Below are positions 1 through 12,100 of a stretch of DNA of 64,000 nucleotides, piece by piece. Location: contig BRXU01000001.1 in assembly GCA_030267565.1 (NCBI GenBank), positions 9,651,001 through 9,715,000 on the forward strand, given 5' to 3'. The notes beneath the pieces are model-generated. The model was not told where the DNA came from, did not search any database, and worked only from the letters and a program-made list of their open reading frames with translations. The position numbers and the translations under genes were made by a program. Numbering within the stretch: the stretch's first letter is position 1; the number at the start of each line of letters is the position of its first letter. This DNA comes from Pleodorina starrii (lineage: Eukaryota > Chlorophyta > Chlorophyceae > Chlamydomonadales > Volvocaceae).

Positions 1-2297
1 TCCCATTGAATCCACCGAATCCACGTGAGGGGCGGATAAGGGGACATGGGGTCGCTGCGGTGGCGTGCGGCCGCAGCCCGGGCTGCCTCGTCTCACTCGT
101 CTCGCTAGCTCGCATGCTGGTTGGTGCAGACCAGCGCCAAGGGCGCTAATGTTTCCCCCTCAGCCCCTCCACAGCCCCCTGTACACCCCTTTCATCCCGG
201 GCCCCCTAACCTCCGACCTGCGTGTCTACATACGTGCATACATGGCGACCGCCCATCCATCTTCCACGGCCCGCCCGCCTGCCTTACCACCACCTCGCAC
301 GCTTAAGTCGATAGAACTGGAGCTAATGCAAGTTTTATTTATGTTCCACCACCCTTTGCAGCTGGTTCGATTTTAGACCTTCACCTCACCCTCACCTTCA
401 CCCTTCACCCCACCTGCCTCTCAACTTGCCGCAGACGAGGTGCGTGACTGGATAGTTCCCGTCAACCGCCGCTACGACCTGGCCTCTCTCACATCGGCCC
501 TGGAGGAGCTCTTTCCAAAGCCACCGGACACCGCAACACAGCCGCGCAGGCAACAGCACCAGCAGCAGCAGCACCCGCAGCACCAGCAGCAGGAGCAGCA
601 GGAGCAGCAGGAGCAACAGCAACACGAGCAGCAACAGGCGCAGGGCGAGGAGGCGGGCGGTGTGTCTGCGTCAGCGTCCGGCTGTGCGGAGGCGGTGGGC
701 AGCCGACGATCTGCGGTGACGGTGGTGGTGGTGCCGGAGGCGGCGGGGAGCCGAGGAGCGGTTTCGGAGCCGGAAGCGGAGGCGGCAGGCCGATGGCTGC
801 CGCCCGTGGGGCCAACCACCTCCTCGCAGCATCGGGGGGCGGCGGCGGTGCACCCACACCTCCCCGGCGCCAACGATGGCAGCAGCAGCTGCAGCAGTGG
901 CAGTAGTGGCAGTAGTGGCCATGACAGCCCGGGAGCTAGCACGGAAGTCGGCGGCAGCAGCAGCCGCCTGGCGGGAGCGGCATCGTCGGCGTCGCCGTCG
1001 GCATCGGCGGTGGGGCCAGGGCCAGGAGCAGGGCCAGGGACATGGGCGGGACCCGCAACGCGCGGAGGTTCGGCGTCGACGTCAGGCGGCAGCAGCAGCA
1101 GCAGTGGAGGCGGTGGTGGTGGTGGTGGTGGTCGGAGTCTGTTGGTGGAGTATACGATGCTGCACGGCATCAACGACACGCTGGAGGACGCGGAGCGGTG
1201 AGCGCGAAGGAGGGGGGGTATCGAAGGGGTATAGTTTGGGTGGTATCGACGACACCGCAACCGCGGCAGCGAGGGAATGGAGGCCGGGGGCCCCACAGGG
1301 GAGGGCTGGGGGGGAGAGAGACCGGTCGGGAGGTTCGCGGTGCGGGCATAGAGGGAGCCGGGGTGTCGGGTTTCGAAGCGGGGAGGAGCAGATTCGGATT
1401 CGGGTTCGGATTCGGGGTAGCTGGTGAAAGCAACCGTTTGGAAGGTGGAGGGGCCCATCACGGCGGAGCAGGTAGGGGCCAGAGCACCCCCCGGGGGCAG
1501 GACAGCGCCCCCCTGCGGCCACACAGCTCGCCAGCCCACCTGCGTCCTAGCCCTCCGCCTCCCCTTACCATACCACCTCCCCGCCTTCTGATTGCCCCTC
1601 CTCCCCTTCCACCCCCCACCCCCACCCCCTCCTCCGCAGTCTGGCCTCCATGCTGTCCCGGGTGCACTGCAAGGTCAACCTCATCGTGTTCAACCCCCAC
1701 GCCGGCACCCGCTTCCAGCCCTCCACGGAGCAAGCGGTGACGGACTTCCGGTCGGCGCTGGTGCAGCGGGGGCTGGTGTGCACCATTCGAGACAGCCGGG
1801 GTGAGCGCACCTGGGGGGGAGGAGGAGCGCCTTTGGGCAACGGCACGTCTAGCACTGTCATCCTCCCTTGCCTCGTGCACGTGTGTGCGTCCGCCGCGTC
1901 CTCTCCGCAACCCGGACAGCAGCAGTGACAGCCACCCACATCAGCCACCGCCACCGCGTGGAGGCCACCCACCCATTCGATGCCTGCTTGGACTGTCATA
2001 CTCTACCCACCCACCCACCCAGCCCCCCCTCTCGGTTCCTTCGCTGCGGTGTCTCCTTCGTTAACCCCTCTCGGTGCCCCGCCGCCACCCCCCTTCCCTC
2101 CCTCTCTGTCAGGCGACGACGAGATGGCGGCATGCGGCCAACTGGGCAATGTGGGTCTGACGTTCCGACCTTCGCCCATTTTGGAGGCACCGGAGCGCTT
2201 CCGCCGCTTCCTGCTGCCGCCGCCAGCGGCCAAGGCCACAGCCGCGGCGGTGTCGGGTGACGCCACAAGCGGTGGTGTCCCGTTGGCGGCCGCCTAG
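1..2297 (+). CDS. RlmN/Cfr-family radical-SAM RNA methyltransferase, 3' part
   Basis: This is the C-terminal part of an adenine-C2 RNA methyltransferase of the RlmN family, which methylates rRNA/tRNA using SAM and a 4Fe-4S cluster. Exons are about 1-24 (weak), 435-1197, 1640-1800 and 2113-2297, with GTGAGC/GTGAGG donors, CAG acceptors and matching phases. Conserved segments in order are VRDWIVPVNRRYDL, then EYTMLHGINDTLEDA, CKVNLIVFNPHAGTRF, and TIRDSRGDDEMAACGQLGN. The Cys in AACGQL is the position of the catalytic C-terminal cysteine of E. coli RlmN. The radical-SAM CxxxCxxC motif lies upstream, outside the window. Between the first two segments, where bacterial homologues have roughly ten residues, there are about 200 residues of Gln-, Ser- and Gly-rich sequence. 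Family assignment is strong. Organelle targeting cannot be judged without the N-terminus. Confidence 0.85.
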
Positions 2298-4097
2298 CCT
2301 TTGTCCAGTCGCGCGACAACAACGACAGTCCCCGTGCCCGTCCCCGGCAGGTTGTCTAGATGGGTCCAGTTGGCGCTGACGGACGGGACGCCTCTCGCTT
2401 GCGGCTTGCGGCGTTACTGAGCTCCCTTTCTGACAAGTCGCGGCGGGGTGCGGTGCGGCGAGTGGGACGGCGAGTGGCGCGCTGCCTCCCCTTTCTCCTC
2501 CTCCAGGGAGGCTGCTGACGCGTGCGAGCTCCCCGAGATGTGAGTGAAGGGCCCCGAAACCTGCCCGAGCAGCTCCGAAACTATGCCTCCGAAACCAGAG
2601 GCCAAACCAAATCCGCATTCGTCCGTTCCGGTGACGCCGACGGAGGAGCGCACATGCCGGCGCCCAGCCAATCGCAGCGCCATCCTCCGGGCGTCCCGTT
2701 CGAGTACCGTATTGTAACGAACCGGCCGGAAATCACAGATACCACAACACCCACTAATACGGTGAGCGGCCCGAGATGCCCAGCTGCAACAAGCACAACA
2801 ACAACAACCCAACCTCACCACCCAGCCCGTCGCATCGCGTCGTGCATGGGTGAGTGCGTGCAACCTGGGGTGGCTCCCCGACGAGGTCGCTGCTGCGCCG
2901 CCGCCCCCGGTGGGGTCTTTGGGGAGGGTACGAGCCCACCTCCTCCCCCCCTCCCACACACACATATCCAGTAGGCGCCTCGCAAGCTGCCGTATCCTGC
3001 CAAGAATGTCTCGACCAAAGTTACCATCAGCGTTGCTTGCCGTCGGCGTTCATGCTAGTCCCTCCTCCTCTTCGTCTTCGCCTAGCCCCACCCACCAGAG
3101 ACACAGCAACGTACGACCTAAAACCCAATTCAACCCCCACATCCCAGCCCCCGCACTCAAACACTCCACGTCCGAATCAAGCTGCATTACTGTATTGTGC
3201 CCCGCACAGCGCAGGTGCTGCTGTGCACAGCTGCAACGGGGGGGGAAAGAGGGGGAGGGGGCGCTCCTGATCTTGCGGTCAGTGCGCCGCGTCGAGCAAG
3301 GGGCTGCTGGTCACGGGCCTACATCTACAGCGCATACGTACGACTATTGTACTGCAATCCAAAGTTCACGGAGCCGGAACAGGGAAAGAGGCTCCTCCGC
3401 ACAGCCCTCACAGCCCAGGCCTAAGCGAGTGCCTCCCCAATCTCTTCAGCCCTTGCGTCAACGGCGGCAAAAGCCGGTCTGGGCAGCCTGTCCGGCTGCG
3501 TCCTTGAGGTGAGATGCGATGATGACATGCCACAGCAATGCCGCAGCGATGCAGGCGCCAGGCGCGGTGCCGGCCAAGTTCCCCAAAAGCCCACCAGACC
3601 GGACCAGCGGGCGAGCGAGAGTCCCCGGTCTCCGCAGCAGCAGGGCAGTGAATCGCGGAGCGAGGCGCCCAGGGGCTGTGATTGACAACACAAGGGAAAT
3701 ACGCAACAGGGCAGAGACGCAGACGCAGACCCCAGTGGGTGCGGCTCGTATTCCCATGCATGTTGGGGGGGGGGTTGGAGCTGCTCCCCACAGTCGCGCT
3801 GCGGCGGTGGCCCCGGTGGCAACTCGTGAACGAAACACGCACAGTACGGCGGCGCAGCAACGTGGCGCTAATGGGGCGCACCTGAAACATCGGTGCCCAC
3901 CAATGCCGCCTTCCGGATCAAAAAGAAGCCAGCAGTAACTGTCAACTGTCAACTGTAACGACCAACTGCTGTGTTGCTGCTGCCGCCTCAACCAAACGAA
4001 TGGCCCTACACCTCACAGGGCGCCTCGGCCCGAACGCTCGCAGTTGGCACCCACAGTTTTGCACCGCTTTGTCCACCTCCACCCCCGCCTATTCCAC
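2298..4097. other. convergent intergenic spacer
   Basis: This 1.8 kb lies between the RlmN-like stop and the stop of the minus-strand beta-helix gene. It should hold both 3' UTRs. Open frames here are G/C-driven, lack recognisable protein motifs and show no supported exon structure. I see no RNA gene. Confidence 0.5.
2713..2717 (+). terminator. putative TGTAA polyadenylation signal of the RlmN-like gene
   Basis: TGTAA lies about 415 bp after the RlmN-like stop codon. This pentamer is the usual polyadenylation signal of Chlamydomonadales. Assignment rests on position only. Confidence 0.4.
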
Positions 4098-4210
4098 CTA
4101 TTCCACCTCCACCCCCGCCTTTTCTACCTCCACCTCCGCCTCCACCCCCGCCTTTTCCACCTCAACCTCCACCTCCACCCCCGCCTCTTCCACCTTGACC
4201 TCCGCCTTTT
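4050..4210. repeat. minisatellite at the 3' end of the beta-helix gene
   Basis: Degenerate tandem units of the type CCACCTCCACCCCCGCCTTTT. On the minus strand they encode repeats such as EVEKAGVEVE, which form the predicted C-terminal tail, and they continue past the stop. Confidence 0.7.
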
Positions 4211-6119
4211 CCACCTTCGCATCGGCACCGCCGCTGCTGCTGCCACCGCCAGCGCCGCCACCGCCAGCCCCACCCCCGCCACCCTCTCCCATGCAGCCCG
4301 CCCCGCCCCCGAGCTCGCGCTGCGCCCCGCCGCCGGCCACGCGTTTCAAGCCCCCCGCCCAGCTCTCGGTTTTAAATGCGCGCAAGCGCGCGCCTCCCGA
4401 ATAATGGAACCCCACGCCGCCATTGTCGACCGCCTTGCAGCGGCTCCCTGCCTTCATCAAGGCCTTTTCATAGGCGATGAACCCGCACTCGCGATTGCCC
4501 TGGGCCAAGCACCTGGTCCTCAGCTTCGCCACCGAGCCCTCCCCGTGCACTGCGAAACCCGCGCCGCGGTTGCCCCTCGCGACCGACTCGGTACCCGCCA
4601 CGAAGCTCCCGCCGCCAAATGCTCCGAAACCGTCCTGGCCGTTCTCCTCTGCGGCGCAGCCTGGCCCGGCATGAAGCTCCGAGCCGGCGCTGTGAGCGGA
4701 GAAGCCCGAGCCGTAGTTGCGCCGCGCCGCGCAGCCCGGACCCAGCACCAGATAGCCGGCGCCGGCGGCCAGGAAGCCGCCCCGGCCGTTGCCGGACGAC
4801 ACGCAGCCCTCACCCGCGCCTACGGCGCCGCGGCACTTTGCAGCAAACCCCACGTCGCCGTTGGCATGGGCGCTGCAGCCCTCTCCCGCCGTCAGCACCG
4901 AGGCCGAGTCCTGCGCTTGCATCCCCGCGGCCCCGTTGCCGCGCGCGACGCAGCCGGCGCCAAGCTCCAGCTCCGCGCCGCCGCCGGCGAGGAAGCCGCA
5001 GTCGCCGCTGCCGTACGCCGCGCAGTCCTCGCCTAGCCGCATGGTGCCCTGGCGGCTGGCTTTGAACCCGCAGGCGCCGCTCCCGGAGGCCACACAGGCC
5101 GGGCCCGCAATCAGCAGCGACCTCTTGCGTGTCGCTCTGAAACCCGCGCCCCCGCTCCGCTTCGCCACGCAACCCGCTCCCAACTCCACTCGGCTTCCCC
5201 ACGCGGCCAGATAGCCGCTGCCGCCGCTGTCGCTGGCGCCGCCGCCACCTCCCGCCGTCGCCGCTTCCGCTGCTGGGGCGGGTCCTGCGGCTGCTGCTGC
5301 TCCGGCTGCTGCTGCGGCACCGGCTGCTGCTGCGGCCCTGCGGCGGCGTCAGAACCCTCCTCCCCCTCCTGCTGCTCCGGCTGCTGCTGCTGCTGCTGCT
5401 GCGGCACCGGCTGCTGCTGCGGCCCTGCGGCGGCGTCAGAACCCTCCTCCTCCTCCTGCTGCTGCTGCTGCTCACCGTTACAGTCCGCGGTGCAACTGCG
5501 GGCGAGGAGCTCCGTGCCGGGTGCGGCCACCAGGAAGCCGGCACGGCCGTTGCGCCTCGCCGCGACCAGCCTCGCCAGCGCGGTGCTTCCGGCGCCCTCC
5601 ACTCGCAACCCCGCTCCCGAGCCGCCCTCCAGCTCGCAGCCGAGCAGCTCCGCCCGCCCGCCATTGACCACCCGCACGCAGTCTACCATTGCTGCGCTGC
5701 CGCTGTGGAGGTCGCAACAGGTGCAAAGGTCGGCGGCGGCGGCATCGCCTCCGCAGCCGGCGGCGGCATCCCGGCCGCCTCCGGCGGCGGCGGCGGCGGC
5801 GGTGCCTCTGCCACATGCTGGCGCTTCGATGCTCACCATGCAGTACTGCAGTACGACACGGCTGCCGGCACCGTCAACGGTCACCAAACCGCTGCCGCCG
5901 CCGCCCGAGCTGTCGCAACCGCCCGCGTTGTCGCCGCCGGCTTCCAGAACCATGACACCGCCGCTTCCCGTGCCGCCGCCGCCGCCGCCCGCGTCGTCGC
6001 CGCCACGGTCGTCCGTCGCCGGAGCCGCGGCAGCGCCGGCTTCCGGAGCGGTGGCGCCTCCGCCGTCGGGGGGCAGCGGTTGGCGAACGACAACCGTTGG
6101 CGGCAAAACCGTCAGAATG
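4098..6119 (-). CDS. right-handed beta-helix repeat protein, 5' end unresolved
   Basis: The minus strand encodes about 597 residues with roughly a dozen repeats of 23-24 residues of the type C-x-A-x-x-N-G-x-x-G-F, for example CVARGNGAAGM and CLAQGNRECGFIA. This is the periodicity of parallel beta-helix (PbH1, pectate-lyase-like) proteins. The likely exons are 6119-5476 and 5248-4098, joined by a 227-bp intron with a GTGAGC donor. Its acceptor is weak (GGGAG), but the phases fit exactly. A TTTTACAG acceptor at 6120 implies at least one upstream exon that I could not find. The segment VVLQYCMVSI precedes the repeats. The C-terminus runs into a Gly-rich and then an acidic Val/Glu tail encoded by a 4.05-4.2 kb minisatellite. 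Function is unknown. Related algal proteins are often annotated as beta-helix or F-box-associated. Confidence 0.6.
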
Positions 6120-9100
6120 CTGTAAAAACTAAAAACCGAAATCTTAGCTACTTAGCACCTCTCCAGCGCTTCTCCGTTGTATGGCGCCCTGATGCCGCTT
6201 TTCTGCGTCGCTGTTTGCTGGCTGGTGGCTGCACACCAGCAATGCGCGAACGGTTCGGACAGGAAGCGGAAGCCTGCAACACTCATTCTCTCCCCATTTG
6301 GTCCAGTTCTTGGCAACAAGTGACTCTAAGGGCCTTGATAGGGTTCGATTTGGGCAATGTTCGCGGCTCGGCCACGACGCCAGAGCAGGGCATTTCAGCG
6401 CGCTGGGCTGGTCCTGGCTGGTCCGGTGGTCCCCCACCATCCCACCACGTTGCTGCCACGCGACCGGCCGGCCGAATCCCGACGGCGGTCCTTTTGGGGG
6501 CCACCGTGAAACGCCTCATTCAGGTCCGGACGTGCGCGCGAAGCCAGTCGGAGGCGCGTGGGTCCATCCTTCGCGTCATGGATGCTTACTGTCCCCTGCC
6601 CGCTACTGCCGACCTCACTGCCCTCGCCTCCGCTCGCGACCGGTCCCCTTTGGCGCGCACTTGCAAAGCACTGGCCCCAGCTACGGCAGCTGCTGCGGCG
6701 ACGGGCCTTCCCCGCAATGCCGCATGCAACCCCGCGGGGTTCGCCAGCACGACGCCCTTGCTCGCCTGTGGCTGCTTCCCGGAACCGTTTATAAAGTGGT
6801 TCCAATCTTCAACGCTTCCGATCTTCCGATCTTCCAAAACGCTTCGTTCAACCCGCGGTGCCAGCGTGGCACGAGATTGCCGGCACCCAGGCCGGCGGCC
6901 GGCGACCGGTGGACCTACCGGTATAGGATTGGGATTGGGTTGCTGCGGTGCCTCACCAGCCCCCGCCCGCATTTCGTGTTGACTAGGCAAGTAGGCATCG
7001 GGCCCCGCAGCGACGTTGCCCCGTTGGGCCGGCGAGAGCGCCTCGATCGGCGGGCCCCAAAGACACCGAGGGGTTCGCAGGGGTGCCGCTGGCTGGCTCC
7101 GCAGTAAGTGATTCGACCTCCTGGCGTCGAAGGGCAGGACGAGACACACCACGCGCCCTCGTGTGTATGTCTGTGTGTTTGTGTGTGAATCGCTGTGCAG
7201 TGCAGTCGGGCGATCACCCCGGCGGCGCAGGCCGCACCAACCACCGTCGCGGCCACAGTCGTCGTGTACGGTTACCGGTATGCAGGGTGGATCGCTCACT
7301 TCTTGGGCCTCCACTTCCGCGTCACGGATGGCCGCGCTGTCGTTCACGCGCGCTGCTGGCTGCTCAGAACGGAACGGAACGAAAGGACAAGGAAGAATGA
7401 ACGAACGGACGCACACATTCGCGTGTGCCTGTGTTTACAGGCCGCCTACCGCCCCGCCGCCTCGGCACCAGCGCAGTGCCTACCTCCCGGCAGCGCACCC
7501 CCGCCCCCGTCACCGCGCATTACGGATGGCGGTACGACAGCAATACACGCACGCACGCATCCCTCGCCCCACCCCCAGGCCCACCTACCGTACGCACCCG
7601 CAACATCCCTCAAGAGCCCGATTCCAGCAGGAGCCCGGCTTTGTTGCTCATACAGGTGCCAGAGCCCAATTGAGGCACCGGCACCGGCTCCTGTACTGGT
7701 AACTGGAGGTCGTTGAAGCCCCCACACAGCTCGAGTGGGGTCGGTCAGCTCCCCATGGGAGCGGTGGGGCGCCGCCGCCGCCGTGCCCCATCCGGTGGGG
7801 CCCATCTGCCCATCTGGTGGGGCCCCCAGATGCGGCCATTCAGATTCTGCCAGTGCGTGCAGACCCCAAAGACGCCCATGTCCATCAGCATCCACGGCGC
7901 TGGATGGGTGCGTGTGCCCCCAACGCCGCGGAAGCAGCGGATTGGGCGCAGCGGCGGGACCGCTGTATGGGAGTTACGCTGTGATCGCGGTGACCGAATA
8001 CGCGCCGCCTCTTCGGCGTGCGATGCGACAGGGAAGCGTCCAGGCGCCCGGTTCTCCCCCCCTGGAGCAATCGCGATGGCGCCAACACGCACCGACCAAC
8101 ATTTCGTCGCATGCTGGCACGCATCCATCCGTCCATCCATCCATCCATCCATCCGACCGACCGACCGACCGACCGACCAACCTCGCACCAAGAGTCGTTC
8201 CCATGCGGCTGCTTGACTGCACCCACCCCAACGGCCGCCTGGCGTCCCCACGCCTGGTGGTGGTTTTACCCTGGCGCAACACGCGCCGGCAATCACTACC
8301 GCTGCTGCTGCTGGCCGCTGCCTGAGGCCCGAATCCAATCAGCGAGCGGTCAAAGCGGCAAAAGCCCCAAAGAGGGCTACCAGCCAGCCGCCCCTGTATG
8401 TAGGTATGTATGCCTCCCGGCCCGCGGCTGCCCCACCGACCGACGGGCAGGCCCAGCCCCCACCCGGCCCCAAAACACACGCCCCCCCTTGGCGCCTTCG
8501 CCAGGCGGATCCCGCCAGCCATTCTTCCCCCCTCTGGCAGCAAGCTGCAGCAGTCTGCGACCAACAAAGCCCACGTGCCCGCGAGTTCGCGACCCGCGGT
8601 GCACGATTCGCGCACACAGCACGCGCAGCGCGCCTCGGCACAAATCACGGACTGAATACGTACGGCATTACGCGGCGGCTCGCGTCCCTTAAGCGGGCAG
8701 TCGTCTTAAACCATACAGGTCTATCGAGGTCATCTGCAACCCCTGCGGAAGTTACCGTATGGGGCAAGCCTCCTGAGTCCTGACGCGTGAAGCGAGGAGG
8801 CACCCACATCCCCGGGGCCTTCGGGCCTAAGGCCCGGGCCCTGACATTGGCCGCCACCGCCGCCGCCGCCGCCCCCGCTGCTGCCGGGCCCCAGGCATCG
8901 CTCAGCACCGGGGCCGCGGCCACAGACAGGGTGGGGCTGCGCGGCTGCTGCCCGCCCTCCCCATCTCCCCGCCCCCCTCCACCGCGCTCGAAAGGGCACT
9001 CCGGCGGGATGCAGGGCCGGCACCTGGATGTGGGTGGCGACGTTCGCAGCAGCCGGTGGCGACACGGCCCCCCGGCGGGGCCGCCACCCTGCCCCTGTCC

Positions 9101-9172
9101 CTGTCCCCTCCACATCCCACAGTGCCTGCGCTCTCTTCTTCTTTCCTCCCTCCCCCATTTCCCTCCTCCCTT
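6120..9172. other. spacer between beta-helix gene and MetRS 3' end
   Basis: This 3 kb presumably contains the missing 5' exon(s) and promoter of the beta-helix gene and the MetRS 3' UTR. A minus-strand stretch ending in a GTGAGC donor near 7310 reads AAIRDAEVEAQE and could be an exon, but nothing ties it to either gene. A CATC/CGAC simple repeat occurs at about 8127-8180. I found no convincing RNA gene. Confidence 0.4.
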
Positions 9173-12100
9173 TTACTTGATGGACGCCCCCACAATGCTG
9201 GCCACCTTGACCGGCCCGGCACTGGTGGTGAAGGGCGCGCCCTTGTACGTGGCCACGCACTGCGAGTCGGTGGTGAAGTCGGGCTGGACGCTCTCAAAGA
9301 TCTTCTTCTTGGGGTTGAGCACCTCGTCGGGCGCCCGGCCGTCCGCTCCGAAACCGGGCCAGGTGACCCGCTCGCCCAGGGGCGCGCCCTCGGGTGGCTG
9401 CAGCAGCTCCAACTGTGAGGTGACCGGTGCGGTGCGGTGCGGTGCAGGAGAGGGGCAGGAAGGTGGGGTGAGGTGCAGGAGAGGGGCAGGTTGAGGGCGA
9501 GGGCGGGGTGAGGCGGCAGGGCGGGTTGAGGCCGCAGGGACCGCCTACGAGGGGGTTGGGATACCGTGGGGTTGCAAGCCTCGCAGCTCGCGGACAGGTC
9601 ACGCAGGACGTGTCCCGGCGAGGTGTGGAACTGCGCGCTTCTCACAGCTGCGGTGAATGGGGATTCGCTCCGGCCCCGCTCCGCTGCCCGCCACCACCCG
9701 GCGCAGGCCTTCGTGCCCTCTCTCCCTTCCTCCCTCTTCCCCCTTCCTCCCGTCCCTCGGCCGGCACCGCCGCCGCCGGCCTGGCGCTTCCCACCTTGGC
9801 TCCGTCTGTGCTGGTGGCTGCCAGCACCATGGCCTGGCTCTGCACTCCGCGCATGGCCGCCGGCTTGAGGTTGCACAGCAGCACCACCCGCCGGCCCACC
9901 AGGTCGTCAGCGGAGGGGATGAAGCGGACCAGACCGCTCACCACCTGCAGGGGTTGGGGGAGGAGGGGGAGGGGGAGGCAAAGGTGGTTGCCAAGCGGTG
10001 GTAGTAAAAAAACCAAGATACAAAAACCGTAGCGGAAGGGGGGGGAGGAGGGTGGCAAGACAATAAATCTGCAGCCGACGACTATCGCAGCGAGGATAAG
10101 GGAGGGTAAGAGTGTATGACGAAGAGGTTAAAGGTGGGGTTGTGGGGTAAAGGAGGGCGGTGCCCAGCGGGGAGCATCCTGACACAGCGAGGGGGAACAG
10201 CGGGCGAGCAGGTGCAAGGGCACAGCAGCACATGTGAACCCGCCTCCCTCACGTCCCGCACCTAGTTCCCGGGTCCCCACAGCCCCAGCCCCAGGAGCCC
10301 AGCCCCCTTGCCCAGCCCACCCAACCCACCCCCTCCCCAGTTACCTTGCCCCCCTCCCCCAGCCACCCAGCACCGTCCCTTCGCTCCATCCCTTCGCTGC
10401 GGTATCCCTTTTCCTTACCACCCAGCTCCCCCACCCCCAGATCCCCCAACCTCTTCACACACGCACACACGCACACACCTACCCACACACCCGCCCACGC
10501 ACCCACCCACCTGGCGCGGCTTGTCCTCGCCCACATCCACCTCCTCCACATACAGCGAATCCGCATCCGGGTGGCGCCAGGCCTTGAGGATGCGGCCCAC
10601 ACGCACATCCAAGCGGCTCACGTCGATAGGCCCGTCGTCGACCACCGCCGCCGCCTTCTTTTCCCCGCCCGCTGCCGCTGCCGCCTTCTTTTCCCCGCCT
10701 GCCGCCGCCGCCGCCTTCTTTTCCCCGCCCGCGGCTGCCGCCTTCTTGTCGCCGCCCCCAGCGGCGGCCTTCTTGTCGCCTCCGGCGGCGGCGGCGGCCG
10801 CCGGCTTGCCTTTCCCGGCGGGCTTGCCGGCCGGCGCGGCGGCGGCGGCCGCGGCCGCGGCGGCGTCCGCCGCCTGGTTGCCTCCAAACCTACGCGCCAG
10901 GACACAGGACGACGGGTACTGTGCGCGTCGGGGACGAGGTACCGGTAGCAGCACGGGGGAAGCACGGGGCCAGCACGGGGCCAGCACGGGGGCAGCACGG
11001 GGGCAGACCGGGGGCAGGACCGCACCGGACCGGACCGCACCGGACCGCACCGCACCGGGCGCGCCGGCCACAACGCTGGCGCTTCGGAACACACGGAGCA
11101 AGCAAGTGACGCAAGTGACACTGACACACTCCACCTCCACCTCATCCACCTCCCCAAACCGCACGTCCAGCCTCCCACCCCCTCTCAAACCCCACCCCAA
11201 GCCCGGTCGCCTCCGTCGCCTCCGTCTCTCCGCCTCCGCTTATCCACCTCTAAAACACACACCCCGCCATCCCCCCCTCCCCCCCAACCCCCCCCTCCCC
11301 CACCTTGCCCTCAGCGCCTCCACCGTCTCCTCGCTGATCTGGCTGATGAGCGGCCCCGGAGTGCCGATGCAGTGCCCCGCCGGCACCAGACCGCTGTGTG
11401 GCCGGAAGGCGGCCGCCACCAGCTCGTCACTCAGAGCCACACTGGACTCCAGGGGCAGCGCCATCTGAGTCAGGACCTTGGAGGCCAGGGAGGGCATGTA
11501 GGGGCTCATCAGAGCCGCCAGCAGCCGCACGAGGCCCACACCTGGGGGTGGTGGTGTGTGGAGAATGGGGGGGGGGTGTGAGGGGTTGGGGGGGGTTGGG
11601 AGGGGTTGGGGGGGTTGGGGGAGTTTGGAACGGTGAATGTAAGCTGGAGTTGGGGTAGAAAAAGGTGACGGTGGGTTGGGCGTTGCGGATGGGGGCGGGG
11701 ATGGGGATGGGGAGTTGGGTGGATTTGGGGACTTTGGGGTCGGCGGCACCGGCTTGGCGCGGGCGTGTGGCTAGGAGGAGGTTCGTTTGCGGCTCGGGCG
11801 AGTTGGGCGCCGAGGTGTCTCCGCGCTCGGGCGAGTTGGGCGAGCGCGTGTATTGTTGGGGAGGCTCCGCGGTGGCTGGGTGGCTGGGTGGGTGGGTGGG
11901 TGGTTGTCATGCATGCAGCTGCCAGGAGCGGCTCCGCGGAGGGGCGGCTGACCCCGAAGTCTCCTCCAGGGGCTGCGGCTCTTGTCCCCTCCTGTGCTCC
12001 TGTCCTGATTTGTCTTCCCTACCAGCACCCAGCCCGGCGCTCCCGGATCAGGGCCCCACCGCTCCGCTCACTCCCCCTTCTGCAAACCCCCGCGCCCCTC

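Noticed and set aside
472..1539. Minus-strand frame with Cys-rich runs opposite the RlmN-like gene
   Set aside because: The Cys runs are the antisense of CAG repeats, and the plus frame carries the conserved RlmN segments.
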